NCBI RefSeq assembly: GCF_905220565.1
Contig: NC_059423.1
Span: 527,001 to 591,000, forward strand
From: Melitaea cinxia
Taxonomy: Eukaryota; Arthropoda; Insecta; Lepidoptera; Nymphalidae
DNA length: 64,000 nucleotides
Reading direction: 5' to 3'
Of the stretch, positions 31,660-41,448 are shown piece by piece (position 1 is the first letter of the stretch; each line of letters starts with the position of its first letter). The notes under the pieces are model-generated. The model was not told where the DNA came from and searched no databases. It saw nothing but the letters and a program-made list of their open reading frames with translations. The position numbers were made by a program, and so were the translations under genes.

Positions 31660-31790
31660 ACATACAATTGATTCGGATTTTATCGCGGTTTTTACGGGTG
31701 GACCATGGTTGCTGTTAGGTATCCGAAACGTCGGGCATCTAAAAATCTTACTAAACCGCGATAAAATCCGAAGAAGTATCATTAAAATGA
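31660..31790. repeat. Compact inverted-arm element with perfect 20-bp arms
   Basis: TTCGGATTTTATCGCGGTTT at 31672-31691 is the exact reverse complement of 31753-31772. The 61-nt loop has CCATGGTTGCTG and TATCCGAAACGTCGGGC, also present in the larger element at 3049-3577. Confidence 0.65.
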
Positions 31791-31879
31791 GTTCGCGTAA
31801 ACATTAGAAAACAATTGTTACGAAGTTACAAAAATTATAAGATTAGATAATACATTTAATATTAATTATAATATTAGAT

Positions 31880-31978
31880 ATATATGGGTTGTCTGGAAGA
31901 AATGGCTAATTAGCCATAAGTCCGCCCATTGTACTTCACTGTCTGTAACTATCTTTATGCTTTGTTTGTGATATATAT
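31880..31978 (+). mobile_element. Family L retroelement tail, left half (interrupted)
   Basis: GGGTTGTCTGGAAGAAATGG to TGCTTTGTTTGTGATATAT. Nearly identical to 55540-55635. The missing end (GTACAATAAAGTATAAAATA) appears at 33967, beyond the inserted LINE. Confidence 0.8.
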
Positions 31979-33966
31979 TTTTTTTTTTTTTTTTATTTGT
32001 TCAAAACACAAAAAACACATAGTTAAAACTTATACATAAGCCTGCCACGAAAACTCACAAGAGCTTATCCGGACAAGCCGCCGCGTCGCATATCATATTA
32101 TCATATAATATCTTTATCGTACCGTACCATGTTAGGCCATTAAATTTAAACTAAGGTAATTACCAAAATTTTGTAACTATTAAACGCTTAAAGATTTTAG
32201 TAAATGTTCTTTTAGTGATCTTCTATATTTGCGTTTGTCCAGGTATAACTCTTGTAGGTCTTCGGGAAGTTCATTAACAAATGCAGGTATAATAGTGTTT
32301 AACATTCTAGCTCCGTAAAAATTCCTAGCATTCGGCACAACAAATTTTTTTGAGTTTTGGATATTTCTTAGGGTATTGGGTCTACATTTTTCGATTAATA
32401 AAGAAGGATCATTAACTTCATTTAGGATATTGAATTTCACCAAAGTAAATACATCCATGACATTACAATATTTAAAAATATCACCTTCATTCAAGATACA
32501 TTTATTTTTAAATTTTGGGATAATGGTTTTTAATAAACGTAACTGTAAAGCATAAATATTATTTAAATGTGTTTTATAGGTCCTACCGTAGCTACTCAGT
32601 CCATAACTGATAACAGATTGAGCCAGGGCTAGATACAGTGTTCTACAAATTTTATATGGGAACTTATGTTTCAATATAAACAATCTACTAAGTAGAGATC
32701 TTAATTTAGAGCAGACGAGGTCTATGTGAGGCTTCCAGCTAAATCTGTTATCAATAACGATGCCGAGATAAGTATGTTGATTTACTTTTTCTAACAGTGG
32801 ACATTGACAATTCAAACTAATACGACTACTATGGAAACATTCATGAGTGTGGGCCATGATAGCAGGGGAGGTGATAGGTACATTATGGGAAGAATGTATA
32901 TGTATAAATTTAGTTTTTTGAGCGTTAATCACCAGCCCAACATCGTGGGCCCATTTACAAATAAGATTATAGTTGTTTTGCATAATATTTTCAGCTTCAG
33001 ATACTGATCTATGTGCCGCAATCAAACAAGTGTCGTCGGCAAATTGATAAATGGAGCCTTGTTTTATCAAATTACACATTTCATTAACATAGAGGAGATA
33101 TTCAATTGGCCCAATTACAGATCCCTGTGCTGTGCCATTTGTGGTTGGATACATATTACTATAGCAATTGGCAACTTTAACGGTGGTAAAACGATTCGCA
33201 TGATAATCTTTTATTAAATTTAGTAAAGGGCCTTGAATCCCATTTTGTGATAATTTACTGTATAAAGTATTGAAATCTAGCATATCAAAGGCTTTTGAAA
33301 AGTCTATAAATAAAGTAATTACATGATATTTTTCATTAAGATAGAAGTTTATTTCATCTGTAAATTCCCTTATCAAGTCAGTAGTGCTTCTGTTTTTCTG
33401 AAAGCCATACTGTTTGTGGTTAATGATATGATTGTTTCTCAGAAAAGATGTTATTTGATCTCCTAGAAATCTTTCAATAATTTTATCGATACAAGACAGT
33501 ATAGTGATGGGTCGGTAGTTACTGTAATCATTATGCTTGCCCTTTTTGAATATGGGTCTTATAAATCCGACCTTGAGACTGCGAGGATATAATCCTGTAT
33601 CCAGACAGCGATTTATTAGGTGACATATAATAGGTACTAGCACATCAGATAAATATTTAATTTCGCGCGCACGGATTCCGTCATAACCTGGACTTTTATT
33701 TAAGTTGATACGTTTTAAGATTTGGGCAACAGCTTCGTGATTAGCGCGTTTTACTCTTAAGGTCATAGTGGGTTTTATTTCGTACAAATTTGGATCTAAA
33801 AGTTTAGTGTCACAGTTAATTTTTATTTTATTTACTGAAAGGTCGAACTCTTTCGCAAAGTTGTTCGCTAATATTAAAGGGGTTAATTTAAAGAACTTTA
33901 ATAAGGTATCATCAATGCATCTAGTGATTTTTCCAGATATCCTATTAATTATTCCCCATATTGGTG
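31979..33966 (-). mobile_element. CR1/Rex1-like LINE, 5'-truncated, inserted in family L
   Basis: Minus-strand insertion: poly(T) at 31979-31994 is its poly(A) tail, followed by ~190 bp of 3' UTR and then the long reverse transcriptase frame. It separates two halves of a family L tail. No clear target duplication is seen. Confidence 0.82.
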
Positions 33967-34009
33967 GTGTACAATAAAGTATAAAATAAATAAAATAAAT
34001 AATACACAA
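32180..34009 (-). CDS. Reverse transcriptase of a CR1/Rex1-like LINE (partial)
   Basis: 609 codons without a stop. Approximate positions: SPGYDG (106-111), NYRPI (164-168), GFQKNRST (202-209), motif A LFIDFSKAFD (233-242), motif B NGTAQGSVIGP (291-301), catalytic FADD (323-326), then YLGIVIDNRFSW and the C-terminal SVISYGLSSYGRTYKTHL typical of CR1/Jockey-group enzymes. All catalytic blocks are present, so the RT looks young. The first ~14 codons (TTG start, then IYFIYFILYCT-like) are flanking family L A-rich tail read antisense, not LINE protein. The N-terminal endonuclease is absent, so it cannot be autonomous. Rex1, Daphne or another CR1-group lineage are all possible. Confidence 0.88.
   Translation of the reverse strand: MCIIYFIYFILYCTPPIWGIINRISGKITRCIDDTLLKFFKLTPLILANNFAKEFDLSVNKIKINCDTKLLDPNLYEIKPTMTLRVKRANHEAVAQILKRINLNKSPGYDGIRAREIKYLSDVLVPIICHLINRCLDTGLYPRSLKVGFIRPIFKKGKHNDYSNYRPITILSCIDKIIERFLGDQITSFLRNNHIINHKQYGFQKNRSTTDLIREFTDEINFYLNEKYHVITLFIDFSKAFDMLDFNTLYSKLSQNGIQGPLLNLIKDYHANRFTTVKVANCYSNMYPTTNGTAQGSVIGPIEYLLYVNEMCNLIKQGSIYQFADDTCLIAAHRSVSEAENIMQNNYNLICKWAHDVGLVINAQKTKFIHIHSSHNVPITSPAIMAHTHECFHSSRISLNCQCPLLEKVNQHTYLGIVIDNRFSWKPHIDLVCSKLRSLLSRLFILKHKFPYKICRTLYLALAQSVISYGLSSYGRTYKTHLNNIYALQLRLLKTIIPKFKNKCILNEGDIFKYCNVMDVFTLVKFNILNEVNDPSLLIEKCRPNTLRNIQNSKKFVVPNARNFYGARMLNTIIPAFVNELPEDLQELYLDKRKYRRSLKEHLLKSLSV
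33967..34009 (+). mobile_element. Family L retroelement tail, right half
   Basis: GTGTACAATAAAGTATAAAA and an ATAA-rich tail, the missing end of the copy at 31880-31978. Confidence 0.75.
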
Positions 34010-34149
34010 AAGAAAACCTAAATGTATATTATTATTTGCATATATTTTGATTTTAGTAAAAAACTGATCTAAATAATAAGTTGCTGATTTGACTCAAGTT
34101 AGAATTAATGAGAATTAATAATAATAAATTAATAAACGCTTCACACTCA

Positions 34150-34331
34150 ATGGATTCCCCAGTAGGATTTTCTCCAGTGTTGGGGGTCCGGAAATACATA
34201 CAATACACAAACACAACGCCCAGATAACGACTAACATCTATAAGGTCGATACAAATGTCTGTCGTGAGCGGGAATCTAACCCGCGACCACCAGCGCAACA
34301 GCCAGTGCTATTACCGCTGCGCTAACGCGTC
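34150..34331 (-). mobile_element. tRNA-derived SINE, second type
   Basis: On the minus strand the head reads GCGTTAGCGCAGCGGTAATA (A box) and GGTCGCGGGTTAGATTCCCG (B box with one change), then ACATTTGTATCGACC and a tail including AATCCTACTGGGGAATCC. Not a functional tRNA: no closing acceptor stem, fused to SINE body. Confidence 0.75.
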
Positions 34332-34505
34332 GTAAAGTTAGGTATATAATTATAATTTGCAACTTGGTATTCATTCGTTGATTGGATTTCGTCAAGAACT
34401 GTCTATCTACGAAGTGGGCAAGTTAGTTGCTGTAAAAATACGAGTAAATGTCATGGACTATGAGATGATTCTAATATATACCTCTAATAAACGTACACTA
34501 TTTTC

Positions 34506-35121
34506 AGGGTTCCGTATGCAAAGGGTAAAACGGGACCCTATTACTAAGACTCCGCTGTCCGTCCGTCCATCCGGCTGTCACCAGGCTGTATCTCATGAAC
34601 CGTGGTAGTTAGATAGTTGAAATTTTCACAGATGATGTATTTCTACTATAAAACAGAATAAAATAAATATTTAAGGGGATTCCCACACAACAAATGAGAT
34701 TTTCAAATTGTTTTTGCTCGCTATTGATAACGGCAACATTAATACTCTTTAAAAATTCACAGAATATTTAGTTATAGATTGACTTAAAAAAAAAATTGGT
34801 TGTCTGTAAAGTTGGTTTACGGACGATGGTTTAACGTGACAACGTCATAACGAAACATCTCCTCGGACACAGGCCAGTCGAGTGGAAGAGAGATAGATGT
34901 GGCGCAAGCGTACAATGATTGTAACGGGACAATGAGTCATCCTTTTTCGTGCATGCAACCGGCGTTCATCGATTTATTAGAAGTTGTCATGCCAATAAAT
35001 AATTAAATTAAAATAAAAAAAATATTTAAGGAAAGCTTCCATATAACAAACGTGATTTTTTGAGATTTTTACGGAAAACCTTAGTCTACGAGTCCAACTC
35101 GCACTTGTCCGGTTTTTCGTG
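34506..35121. repeat. GGGTTCCGTA-type MITE with nested repeat
   Basis: Left end CAGGGTTCCGTATGC, AAACGGGACCCTATTACTAA, CCGTCCGTCCATCCGGCTGT. Right end TTTTTACGGAAAACC and CAACTCGCACTTGTCCGG. A dispersed repeat occupies 34785-34985. A segment of about 45 bp (ATATTTAAGG..TTCC..ACAA) occurs on both sides of it, at 34670 and 35020. Confidence 0.7.
34785..34985 (+). repeat. Dispersed repeat (copy 2 of 2)
   Basis: Same as 29998-30185 (GGTTTACGGACGATGGTTTA, CAACGTCATAACGAAACATC) with an extra CAGGCCAGTCGAGTGGAAG segment. Class unknown. Confidence 0.7.
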
Positions 35122-35254
35122 AATGCATAGAATTTTTAAACTTTCCTGTCACACAAACCTTGTCCAGACAGTAACAAACACGAAAAAAGAATTATTCAAT
35201 TCGGACATTCGGAAGTTATGCACCAATAACATATATTTCTATTTTATTATTAAG

Positions 35255-35575
35255 GCGCCAATAGATCTAGTGTAGTGATGCGTGTGCCATGTACGCGCCT
35301 AACAACCGGCGATTTACGGTTTCGATTCCCGCCCAGGATGGACATTTGATTTGAACATTTCTTTACGATTTGTATATCTGTCCTTGTGGGTCTCCCCATC
35401 GTAACTCGGAGAGCACGTTAGCTGTCGATGTCGTTATGATAGACACCTGGTAGCGTTTGCTACTCCTAGTAGGGAATATACCCGCCAATCAGTGGAGCAG
35501 TGTGGTGGATTAAGCAATCCTTCTCCTACATGAAGAAAAAAGCATGACCAGAAGTGGGATGTTACAGGCTTAGCA
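35255..35575 (+). mobile_element. tRNA-derived SINE (family B), full length
   Basis: Sense-strand copy showing the whole structure: A-box TAGTGTAGTGATG, B-box CGGTTTCGATTCCCGC, body TTGTGGGTCTCCCC and AGTAGGGAATATACCCGCC, and tail CCAGAAGTGGGATGTTACAG. Confidence 0.85.
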
Positions 35576-35662
35576 ATGAATCGTGATGTATGTAGAGCAG
35601 AAATTGATAGAACCTAGTGAAAATATAGCGAAACAGAACATAAGTGCAGTAAGTATTTCATT

Positions 35663-35999
35663 CAACATCATCATCATCATTTCAGCCTATCACAGTCTAC
35701 TGCTGGACATAGGCCTCCACAAGTTCATGCCAAAAATGGAACTTATGTCTTTTCCCCATAGTCGCCATGCTGAGCAGGCGGGTTGGTGACCGCAGGGATA
35801 GCTTTCTCGCACCGAAGACGCTGCTGCCCATCTTCGGCCTGTGTATTTCAAAGCCAGCAGTTGGATGTTTATCCCGCCATTAGTCGGCTTTTTAAGTTCC
35901 AAGGTAGTTGTGGAACTGTGTTATCCCTTAGTCGCCTCTTACGACACCCACGGGAAGAAAGGGGGTGGCTATATTCTTCATTGCCATAACCACACAGCA
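35663..35999 (-). mobile_element. Family A retroposon, full length
   Basis: Antisense copy with perfect 12-bp duplication AAGTATTTCATT at 35651-35662 and 36000-36011. Open frames on both strands recur in other copies. Confidence 0.92.
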
Positions 36000-36273
36000 A
36001 AGTATTTCATTAAATAATATTTAATACTTAAAAAGTATATTATGGTTAACAAGAAATAATAATTACAAATATAAACACACTAAACACTCATAATTAATCA
36101 ATTACAGCTCTCCTTACCTCAGTTGAATAAAAATTCGAATAATTCTAAGAATAGTTTGAATTGGACGATAAGTCAAAGAATGCTATCTTTGTGGCCTATA
36201 GAGATATGTGAAGTTTTGGCAGAACAACTTGAAATAAAAATTTGAGTCGTCATCAACTTACGATGTTTTTAAC

Positions 36274-36542
36274 TGAGGTGCAGCAGTACAGCAGAAAATG
36301 TCCTCAAAATCCGAAGCAGCCCAACTGGGGAAGTACCTCGACCTTATAGAAGATCAGCTAAATAATACTGCTTTTAAGCAGTATTGTGTTAATGTGGTGG
36401 GTCCAACCAAAGCACTTGAAGGGATTAGAGGTAAGGTTGGCAACGCGCTTGCGATGCTTCTGGTGTTACAGGCGTAAGTAAAAGTAATCGCCCACCATTA
36501 GGTGACCCGTACGCTTGTTTGCCGACCTAGATGTATAAAAAA
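36274..36542 (+). mobile_element. Family C retroelement 3' segment
   Basis: GAAGCAGCCCAACTGGGGAA, GGTTGGCAACGCGCTTGCG and CGACCTAGATGTATAAAAAA. Diverged, with poly(A). Confidence 0.78.
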
Positions 36543-36789
36543 TATTAAATTAAGTTTCTTGTTTCTTTTATTATGGAAACAAACGTTACTAAAATAATAT
36601 AAAGAATGACAAACGAAATAGTTGATACCATTTCTTTTGTCTCAACTGTAAGCAGTTTCCGATGTTACCTAGATTGAATCTAGCGAAAATATATAGTTAT
36701 AATGAAATAATAAAAGACATAAACTTTATCAGGCTTTATAAAGTATCATTTGGATGCCGGAGAAGTAAGTTTAATATCTGATAAATTAC

Positions 36790-36920
36790 TTACAAAATTA
36801 AAAATCAAAATCAAAATAATTAATGTCTTTATTCAAGAGGGTCTTGAAAACACTTTCAATTGTCGTTTTACTAATTTAGTTAGATATGTTTAACTTTATT
36901 CAATTCATTATGGTTCTGCT
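36790..36920 (-). mobile_element. LINE 3' UTR, family H, short
   Basis: AAAATCAAAATCAAAATAAT is the reversed GATTTT tail, followed by reversed TTGAATAAAG-like signal and GAAAACACTTTCAATTGTCG. Confidence 0.6.
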
Positions 36921-37209
36921 GCTGTCAATAATTATAAATTTAGTCATTTCTTTCATGAAGTAAGTACATCACCACTAAACCCTAACATATAACCTACAAA
37001 TTACTACATAAAAATTACCACTTCTTTTTAATTATATTTAGAATATTATGAATAGGTAAATAAATACGATAAATCCTTAAGATATTATTACTGACAATGA
37101 TTACATATTAAATTATAGTTAAAATACAAAAAAGCACAAAATACAGTCACCCATTCAGTCTGCAGCGCTAAGTATGTGCACATGGCAACAGCGTTATTTT
37201 AGTACACAC

Positions 37210-37440
37210 TACTTTTGTCTTACTTCAGTAAGGCCTTCGATCGATTTAAGCACGATTTCAAAACTTAATTTCAAGTACGTAAAGTTCATTATTGAATGTA
37301 TGTATAAATATTACTTGTAAGCAAGGAACCGGATGGGGAATAATTGATAAGCGGGCATGTCTACGTTTTGTATGTTTGTTTTTTCGACGGGAGTCTTACA
37401 AGGCACGATTCTGGGTCCTACGGCCTTGGTACGCATAGGG
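37210..37440 (+). pseudogene. Decayed LINE reverse-transcriptase core
   Basis: Two RT motifs remain in readable pieces: YFSKAFDRFKHD (about 37216-37251), motif A of non-LTR RTs, and STGVLQGTILGPTAL (about 37388-37432), motif B (consensus GVPQGS.LGP). The ~130 bp between fits the family spacing but has stops (for example in the TTTCAAAACTTAATTTC region). No open frame joins them. Clade probably Jockey/CR1-like. Confidence 0.65.
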
Positions 37441-37544
37441 TTGCAATGACTATGTTTGATGCAATTTTGAAACAACTTTGAAACTACATTTTGTACAACT
37501 TTTTAAACTTAAATCTAATGGACAAAGATGTTTTATAGTTTGTA

Positions 37545-37825
37545 AAATTAGAAGCTTGGAGCTACATCCACAACACTGCTCTATTGCGGGTCCGTGGATA
37601 TATTCCCAACTATGAGTAACGATCGCTATTATGTAACTACAAAAATTAAAACCGACAGCGTAGGGTACTTTCCGAAGCATAGTGGAGAGATGCACAAGGA
37701 CAGAAAACCAGACCAGAAGTAAATTTTTAGACAAACACAAATATGCACTCCGAGCGGGAATAGGGCCCGCGATCGCGGGTGCGGTCACACACGGCATGCG
37801 CATTACTACACCAGAGGAGATAAAT
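37545..37825 (-). mobile_element. tRNA-derived SINE (family B), decayed
   Basis: ATATTCCCAACTATGAGTAA, GAGCGGGAATAGGGCCCGCG (reversed B box, mutated) and CATTACTACACCAGAGG (reversed A box). Confidence 0.72.
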
Positions 37826-37867
37826 AATGCCATTTCTATAGTTGTCATCCCTGTAATTATTCCCTAT

Positions 37868-38045
37868 CTACGCTAATATTATAAAGGTGAAGAGTTTGTT
37901 TGTTTGCTTGAACGCGCTTGTATCATGAACTATTGGTCTGATTTAAAAAATGTTTAAGTGATAGATAGCCTATTTATCGAGATATAATATTTTAGTACCT
38001 ATTTTTTCTTAAATTGACGTGGGTGAAACCGCAGCGCACATCTAG
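37868..38045 (+). mobile_element. Short Helitron of the ACTAATATTATA type
   Basis: TCTACGCTAATATTATAAAG start, GTTTGTTTGCTTGAACGCGC, end GCGCACATCTAG before T. Confidence 0.75.
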
Positions 38046-38154
38046 TGAGTTATATATTTAACACAATGTGCATGCGTAAATATTTACGTAAGTTGAAATT
38101 ATTTTTAATCTGTCAAACTTGCACTGTTTACCTCGCTATATGAAACATTTACTC

Positions 38155-38280
38155 ATGACCATGGGTTGACTGGAAGAAATCTCTTTCAGAGATAAGTCCA
38201 CCTTTGCCATAACCTTACTATTATTTTATGTTTTATATCTATTTTTTGAGTGCAATAAAGTATATAATAAAAAAATTAAT
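38155..38280 (+). mobile_element. Family L-like retroelement tail
   Basis: GGGTTGACTGGAAGAAATC, GATAAGTCCACCTTTGCC, GAGTGCAATAAAGTATATA and poly(A). Confidence 0.65.
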
Positions 38281-38852
38281 GACCTTGAAATAATTCCAGA
38301 ACAATCTATCTCATGAAGATATAGTATGAGGTTTGAAAGTGCATGAGTGACTGTAATCTATAGGCTTTGTAAAATTAAAAGATACAAATAAATTAAGATA
38401 CTGTAACAGAAAAATACCGTCAGCGTCGGATCACGTCCTAGATTTACTAGGCAGTCGCAGGACTGTCGATCTAAAGACTTAAGTAATAAATTACCAGTGG
38501 GATAAGCATAATAAAAGTCATGGAAGTCTTAGAGCCTGTTTATGTTCATTTTTAATAAAAAAAGCTTGGCTCAACGGAACGTTGTCGCTGCAGCTTACAG
38601 CGGCTTAAGGCTGAGCTATGCTTGATCACACTATCGAAGACTTATTATTATTTTACATATTTTATATTGTCTGGTTTTTTTTTTGTTATTTTAGTCATTA
38701 TTTATGTAAGTTTTGATAAATTAAAAATAATCTCTTTCTTTCCTCCTTTCCTAAATGTACAATAAAGGCTCCTGGTTTTTCGAAAAAGGTCAACAATAAA
38801 GTATCCAATAAAGCTCATATGTCTGATGCAGTCAATGGATGCTTCAACAAAG

Positions 38853-39045
38853 GCAGGGCACAGCAGGAAATATCCTGCTCAAAATATGGAGCAGCCTGAC
38901 TGGGGAAGTACTTCGACCTTACAGAAGATCACAGCTAATAAATAATAATAATATTACTAACATTGCTCTCAAGTACGAGTAAGATGCTTGGAATAGTTCT
39001 GGTGTTGCAGGCGTCTATAGGCTACGGTAATCGCTTACCATAAGG
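38853..39045 (+). mobile_element. Family C retroelement 3' segment, internally deleted
   Basis: GGCAGGGCACAGCAGGAAAT, GGAGCAGCCTGACTGGGGAA, then directly TTGCAGGCGTCTATAGGC and CGCTTACCATAAGG. Confidence 0.78.
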
Positions 39046-39239
39046 CAGATATACTCTGTACCGTATACAAGAGTATATACTCTTGTTAACTTCCTATATA
39101 AAAAGTGTGTGTGTACTTATGTACGCACGTAAGAAATATACTTCGTTGGCTAGCTAACATCACTTTGCTAACTTTTTCTTCGTTGACTAACTTCAGTGTG
39201 TTGGTTTTCTTCGTGACGGTGTGCGGGCATTGTAAAAAC

Positions 39240-39480
39240 TTGATCATCATCATCATCATCATCATCATTTCAGCCTATCACAGTTCACGCCAAAAATGGC
39301 GTGAACTCATGAGTGTTGCCCATAATCACCACGCTGGGCAGGCGGGTTGGTGACCGCAGGGCTGGTTTTGTCGCACCGAGACGCTGTTGCCCGTCTTTGG
39401 CCTGTGTATTTCAAAGCCAGCAGTTGGATGGTTATCCCGCATCGGTCGCCTTCTTAAGTTCCAAGGTAGTTGTGGAACTG
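39240..39480 (-). mobile_element. Family A retroposon, 5'-truncated, lacking the tail core
   Basis: Antisense; 9-bp duplication TGTAAAAAC at 39231-39239 and 39481-39489. The ~27-bp TCCACTGCTGGACATAGGCC.. tail core is deleted, so CAGCCTATCACAG joins straight to GTTCACGCC. Stem-loop and tandem tail are kept. Confidence 0.85.
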
Positions 39481-39787
39481 TGTAAAAACAAATACAAACT
39501 TTGTTTCTTTTGTCTGTAAAAAGCTTAGAAGTGTCTATCAAAACTGCTGAATAAATTTGGATATAATTTAAAACAATTAAACGTCCCTACTACGACGTGA
39601 GAAAAAAATAATTTTAATCCCATTTTTACTAAACATAATTTTATTTTTAAACGAACTACTTAGCCCGGCAAACTTTGTATCGTCATATACCTATATATTT
39701 ATTTATTAAAACTTTATATTGCACACAAACAAGGAAATATAGTTTTAACCTCTATTTTAGAGATTTAGAATATTTGTTTAGTGAATA

Positions 39788-40041
39788 AAAAAAAAATTAT
39801 AATGCGAGTGTGAATGGAAGGGTTAGAAGGGGTAGACCTAGGCGGTCGGTCCGAGACCAAACGACGGGACGTTTTGAAAAAAGGCCAGGTCAAGAGTACC
39901 CTAAGCCGAAGAGGATGTATGAAGGGAATAATGAAAGTGGACGAAGCGAAAGAAGTATGTCAGGATCGTAGCAAGTGGAAAGAAGTGGTCTCTGCCTACC
40001 TACCTACTAAAGAGGCGTGATTGTATGTATTTATGTATGTA
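39788..40041 (+). pseudogene. Third RTE-like LINE, C-terminal fragment
   Basis: Readable as GRVRRGRPRRSVRDQ (39826-39870), a frame change, then DVLKKGQVKSTLSRRG and EAKEVCQDRSKWKEVVSAYL, ending at TGA 40018-40020. GRPRR plus a final W-rich segment parallel the C-termini of the other two RTE-like families. The tail is TATG tandem repeats. Imperfect 13-bp duplication (TGTTTAGTGAATA at 39775-39787, TGTTTAGTAAATA at 40042-40054). Confidence 0.75.
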
Positions 40042-40054
40042 TGTTTAGTAAATA

Positions 40055-40392
40055 TCACGATTCCGTCTGTAAAACCCCACTGCTGGGCATATGATTCTCC
40101 ATGTAGGAATTGGATCTGGTTTGGTATCGGAACTCAATCCTCCACGCTGCTCCACTTCGAGTTGGCGTATATATTCCTTATTATGAGTAACGATCGCTAT
40201 CAGGTATGTTTTCTAACAACCGGGACCGACGGCTCGATGTTGTCTCCGGCGCAGTGGGGAGACTCACAACGATAGACAACGAGACCGTAATGAAACATTA
40301 TTAGTTCCATATCCATCCCGAGCGGGAACCGAAACTTCAATAGCCGGTGTTTAGCGCTCACACGATGCTTGCACTACACCAGAGCATCCATT
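40055..40392 (-). mobile_element. tRNA-derived SINE (family B), full length
   Basis: Antisense: CTGTAAAACCCCACTGCTGG tail, TTATTATGAGTAACGATCGC middle, CCGAGCGGGAACCGAAAC reversed B box, CACTACACCAGAGCATCC reversed A box. Confidence 0.8.
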
Positions 40393-40434
40393 TTCAATTT
40401 GTTTGGAAATGTATAAAAGATTTTTATTATATTT

Positions 40435-40650
40435 ACTAGCTGACCCCGCAAACGTTGTTTTGCCATATATGTTATTAACCCCCTTAATCTATCCCCCCCC
40501 CATCCTTATAACTTCGTGGTATGAAAAATAGATGTTGTTCGATTCTCAGACCTACCTAATATGCACACAAAATTTCATGAGAATCGGTCAAGCCGTTTTT
40601 TGAGGAGTTTAACTACAAACACCGCGACACGAGAATTTTATATATTAGAT
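40435..40650 (-). mobile_element. Short Helitron (family F), complete
   Basis: ACTAGCTGACCCCGCAAACG start, GAGAATTTTATATATTAGAT end; ~215 bp. Confidence 0.8.
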
Positions 40651-40734
40651 CTAAAGTAAGGACACACGGTCGTCTATTCCTAGGTGAAATTTATTGCTTA
40701 CGTTATATACAGTTAACAGTCGATATACGCTTCT

Positions 40735-40830
40735 GTCTGTAAAATCACTTCTAGGCATAGTCCTCTTTCCCCACGTGGGAGAAGGATCGGATCTTAATCT
40801 ACTGCTCTAATGGCGGTTGGAGACTAATAT
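40735..40830 (-). mobile_element. SINE B 3' fragment
   Basis: CTGTAAAATCACTTCTAGGC, AGAAGGATCGGATCTTAATC. Confidence 0.6.
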
Positions 40831-40897
40831 AGCTACATTTTTTTCCATAAATGCATAATTATAAATAAGACTTAGGTATAAATCAACTTTTGGCACC

Positions 40898-40985
40898 ATC
40901 GAAGAAAAGTTCGCACCATTTTTGGCGCGATCCTGTGGAGGCCTATGTCCAGCAGTGGACTGCGATAGGCTGCAGTGATGATGAT
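40898..40985 (+). mobile_element. Family A 3' fragment
   Basis: CACCATTTTTGGCGCGATCC then the shared tail GAGGCCTATGTCCAGCAGTG and GATGATGATA. Confidence 0.8.
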
Positions 40986-41024
40986 ATATAAATAAATAGA
41001 TATATCACATCCAGACTCAAGGCG

Positions 41025-41098
41025 GGAATCGAACCTACAACTACAACCCCTGAGCAGAAAGCAGGGTCTCTACAAACTGCGCCAACGGGCTAATCAGG
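41025..41098 (-). mobile_element. tRNA-derived SINE head
   Basis: GGCGGGAATCGAACCTACAA is a reversed, intact B box; CAAACTGCGCCAACGGGCTA is a reversed A box. Too diverged at the ends for a real tRNA. Confidence 0.6.
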
Positions 41099-41216
41099 TT
41101 ATATAAAGCTTGTCTTGCTAATAACGAACACAAAGAAAAGGATTATCTAATTCGTTCCAGTCATTCGGAAGCTATGCGTGTACACACATTTCTGGAATTA
41201 TAAGTAAACGTTTATT

Positions 41217-41405
41217 TACTACTGACCTGGTGAACTTTGTACCGCCTTTCTTTTTCGCGCATATAATAAATATGTATATCGAAAATAAATATAATCTATA
41301 TTTTAGGTTTCACAAAGTTACATATCTGTGCTAAATTTCATTAAAATCGGTTCAGTAGTTTCGATAATTAGCCCGGACAAACATAGTGACACGATATTTA
41401 TATAT
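41217..41405 (-). mobile_element. Short Helitron, decayed
   Basis: TACTGACCTGGTGAACTTTG (reversed terminus), ATTAAAATCGGTTCAGTAG, GTGACACGATATTTATATAT. Confidence 0.55.
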
Positions 41406-41448
41406 AGTTATTATTCAAATCTACAACCCTAGGGCGAAAAAAAAACGA

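Noticed and set aside
34260..34331. Possible tRNA gene (intact-looking A and B boxes)
   Set aside because: It has no closed acceptor stem and is fused to a SINE body; the same holds for 22335-22430 and 41025-41098.
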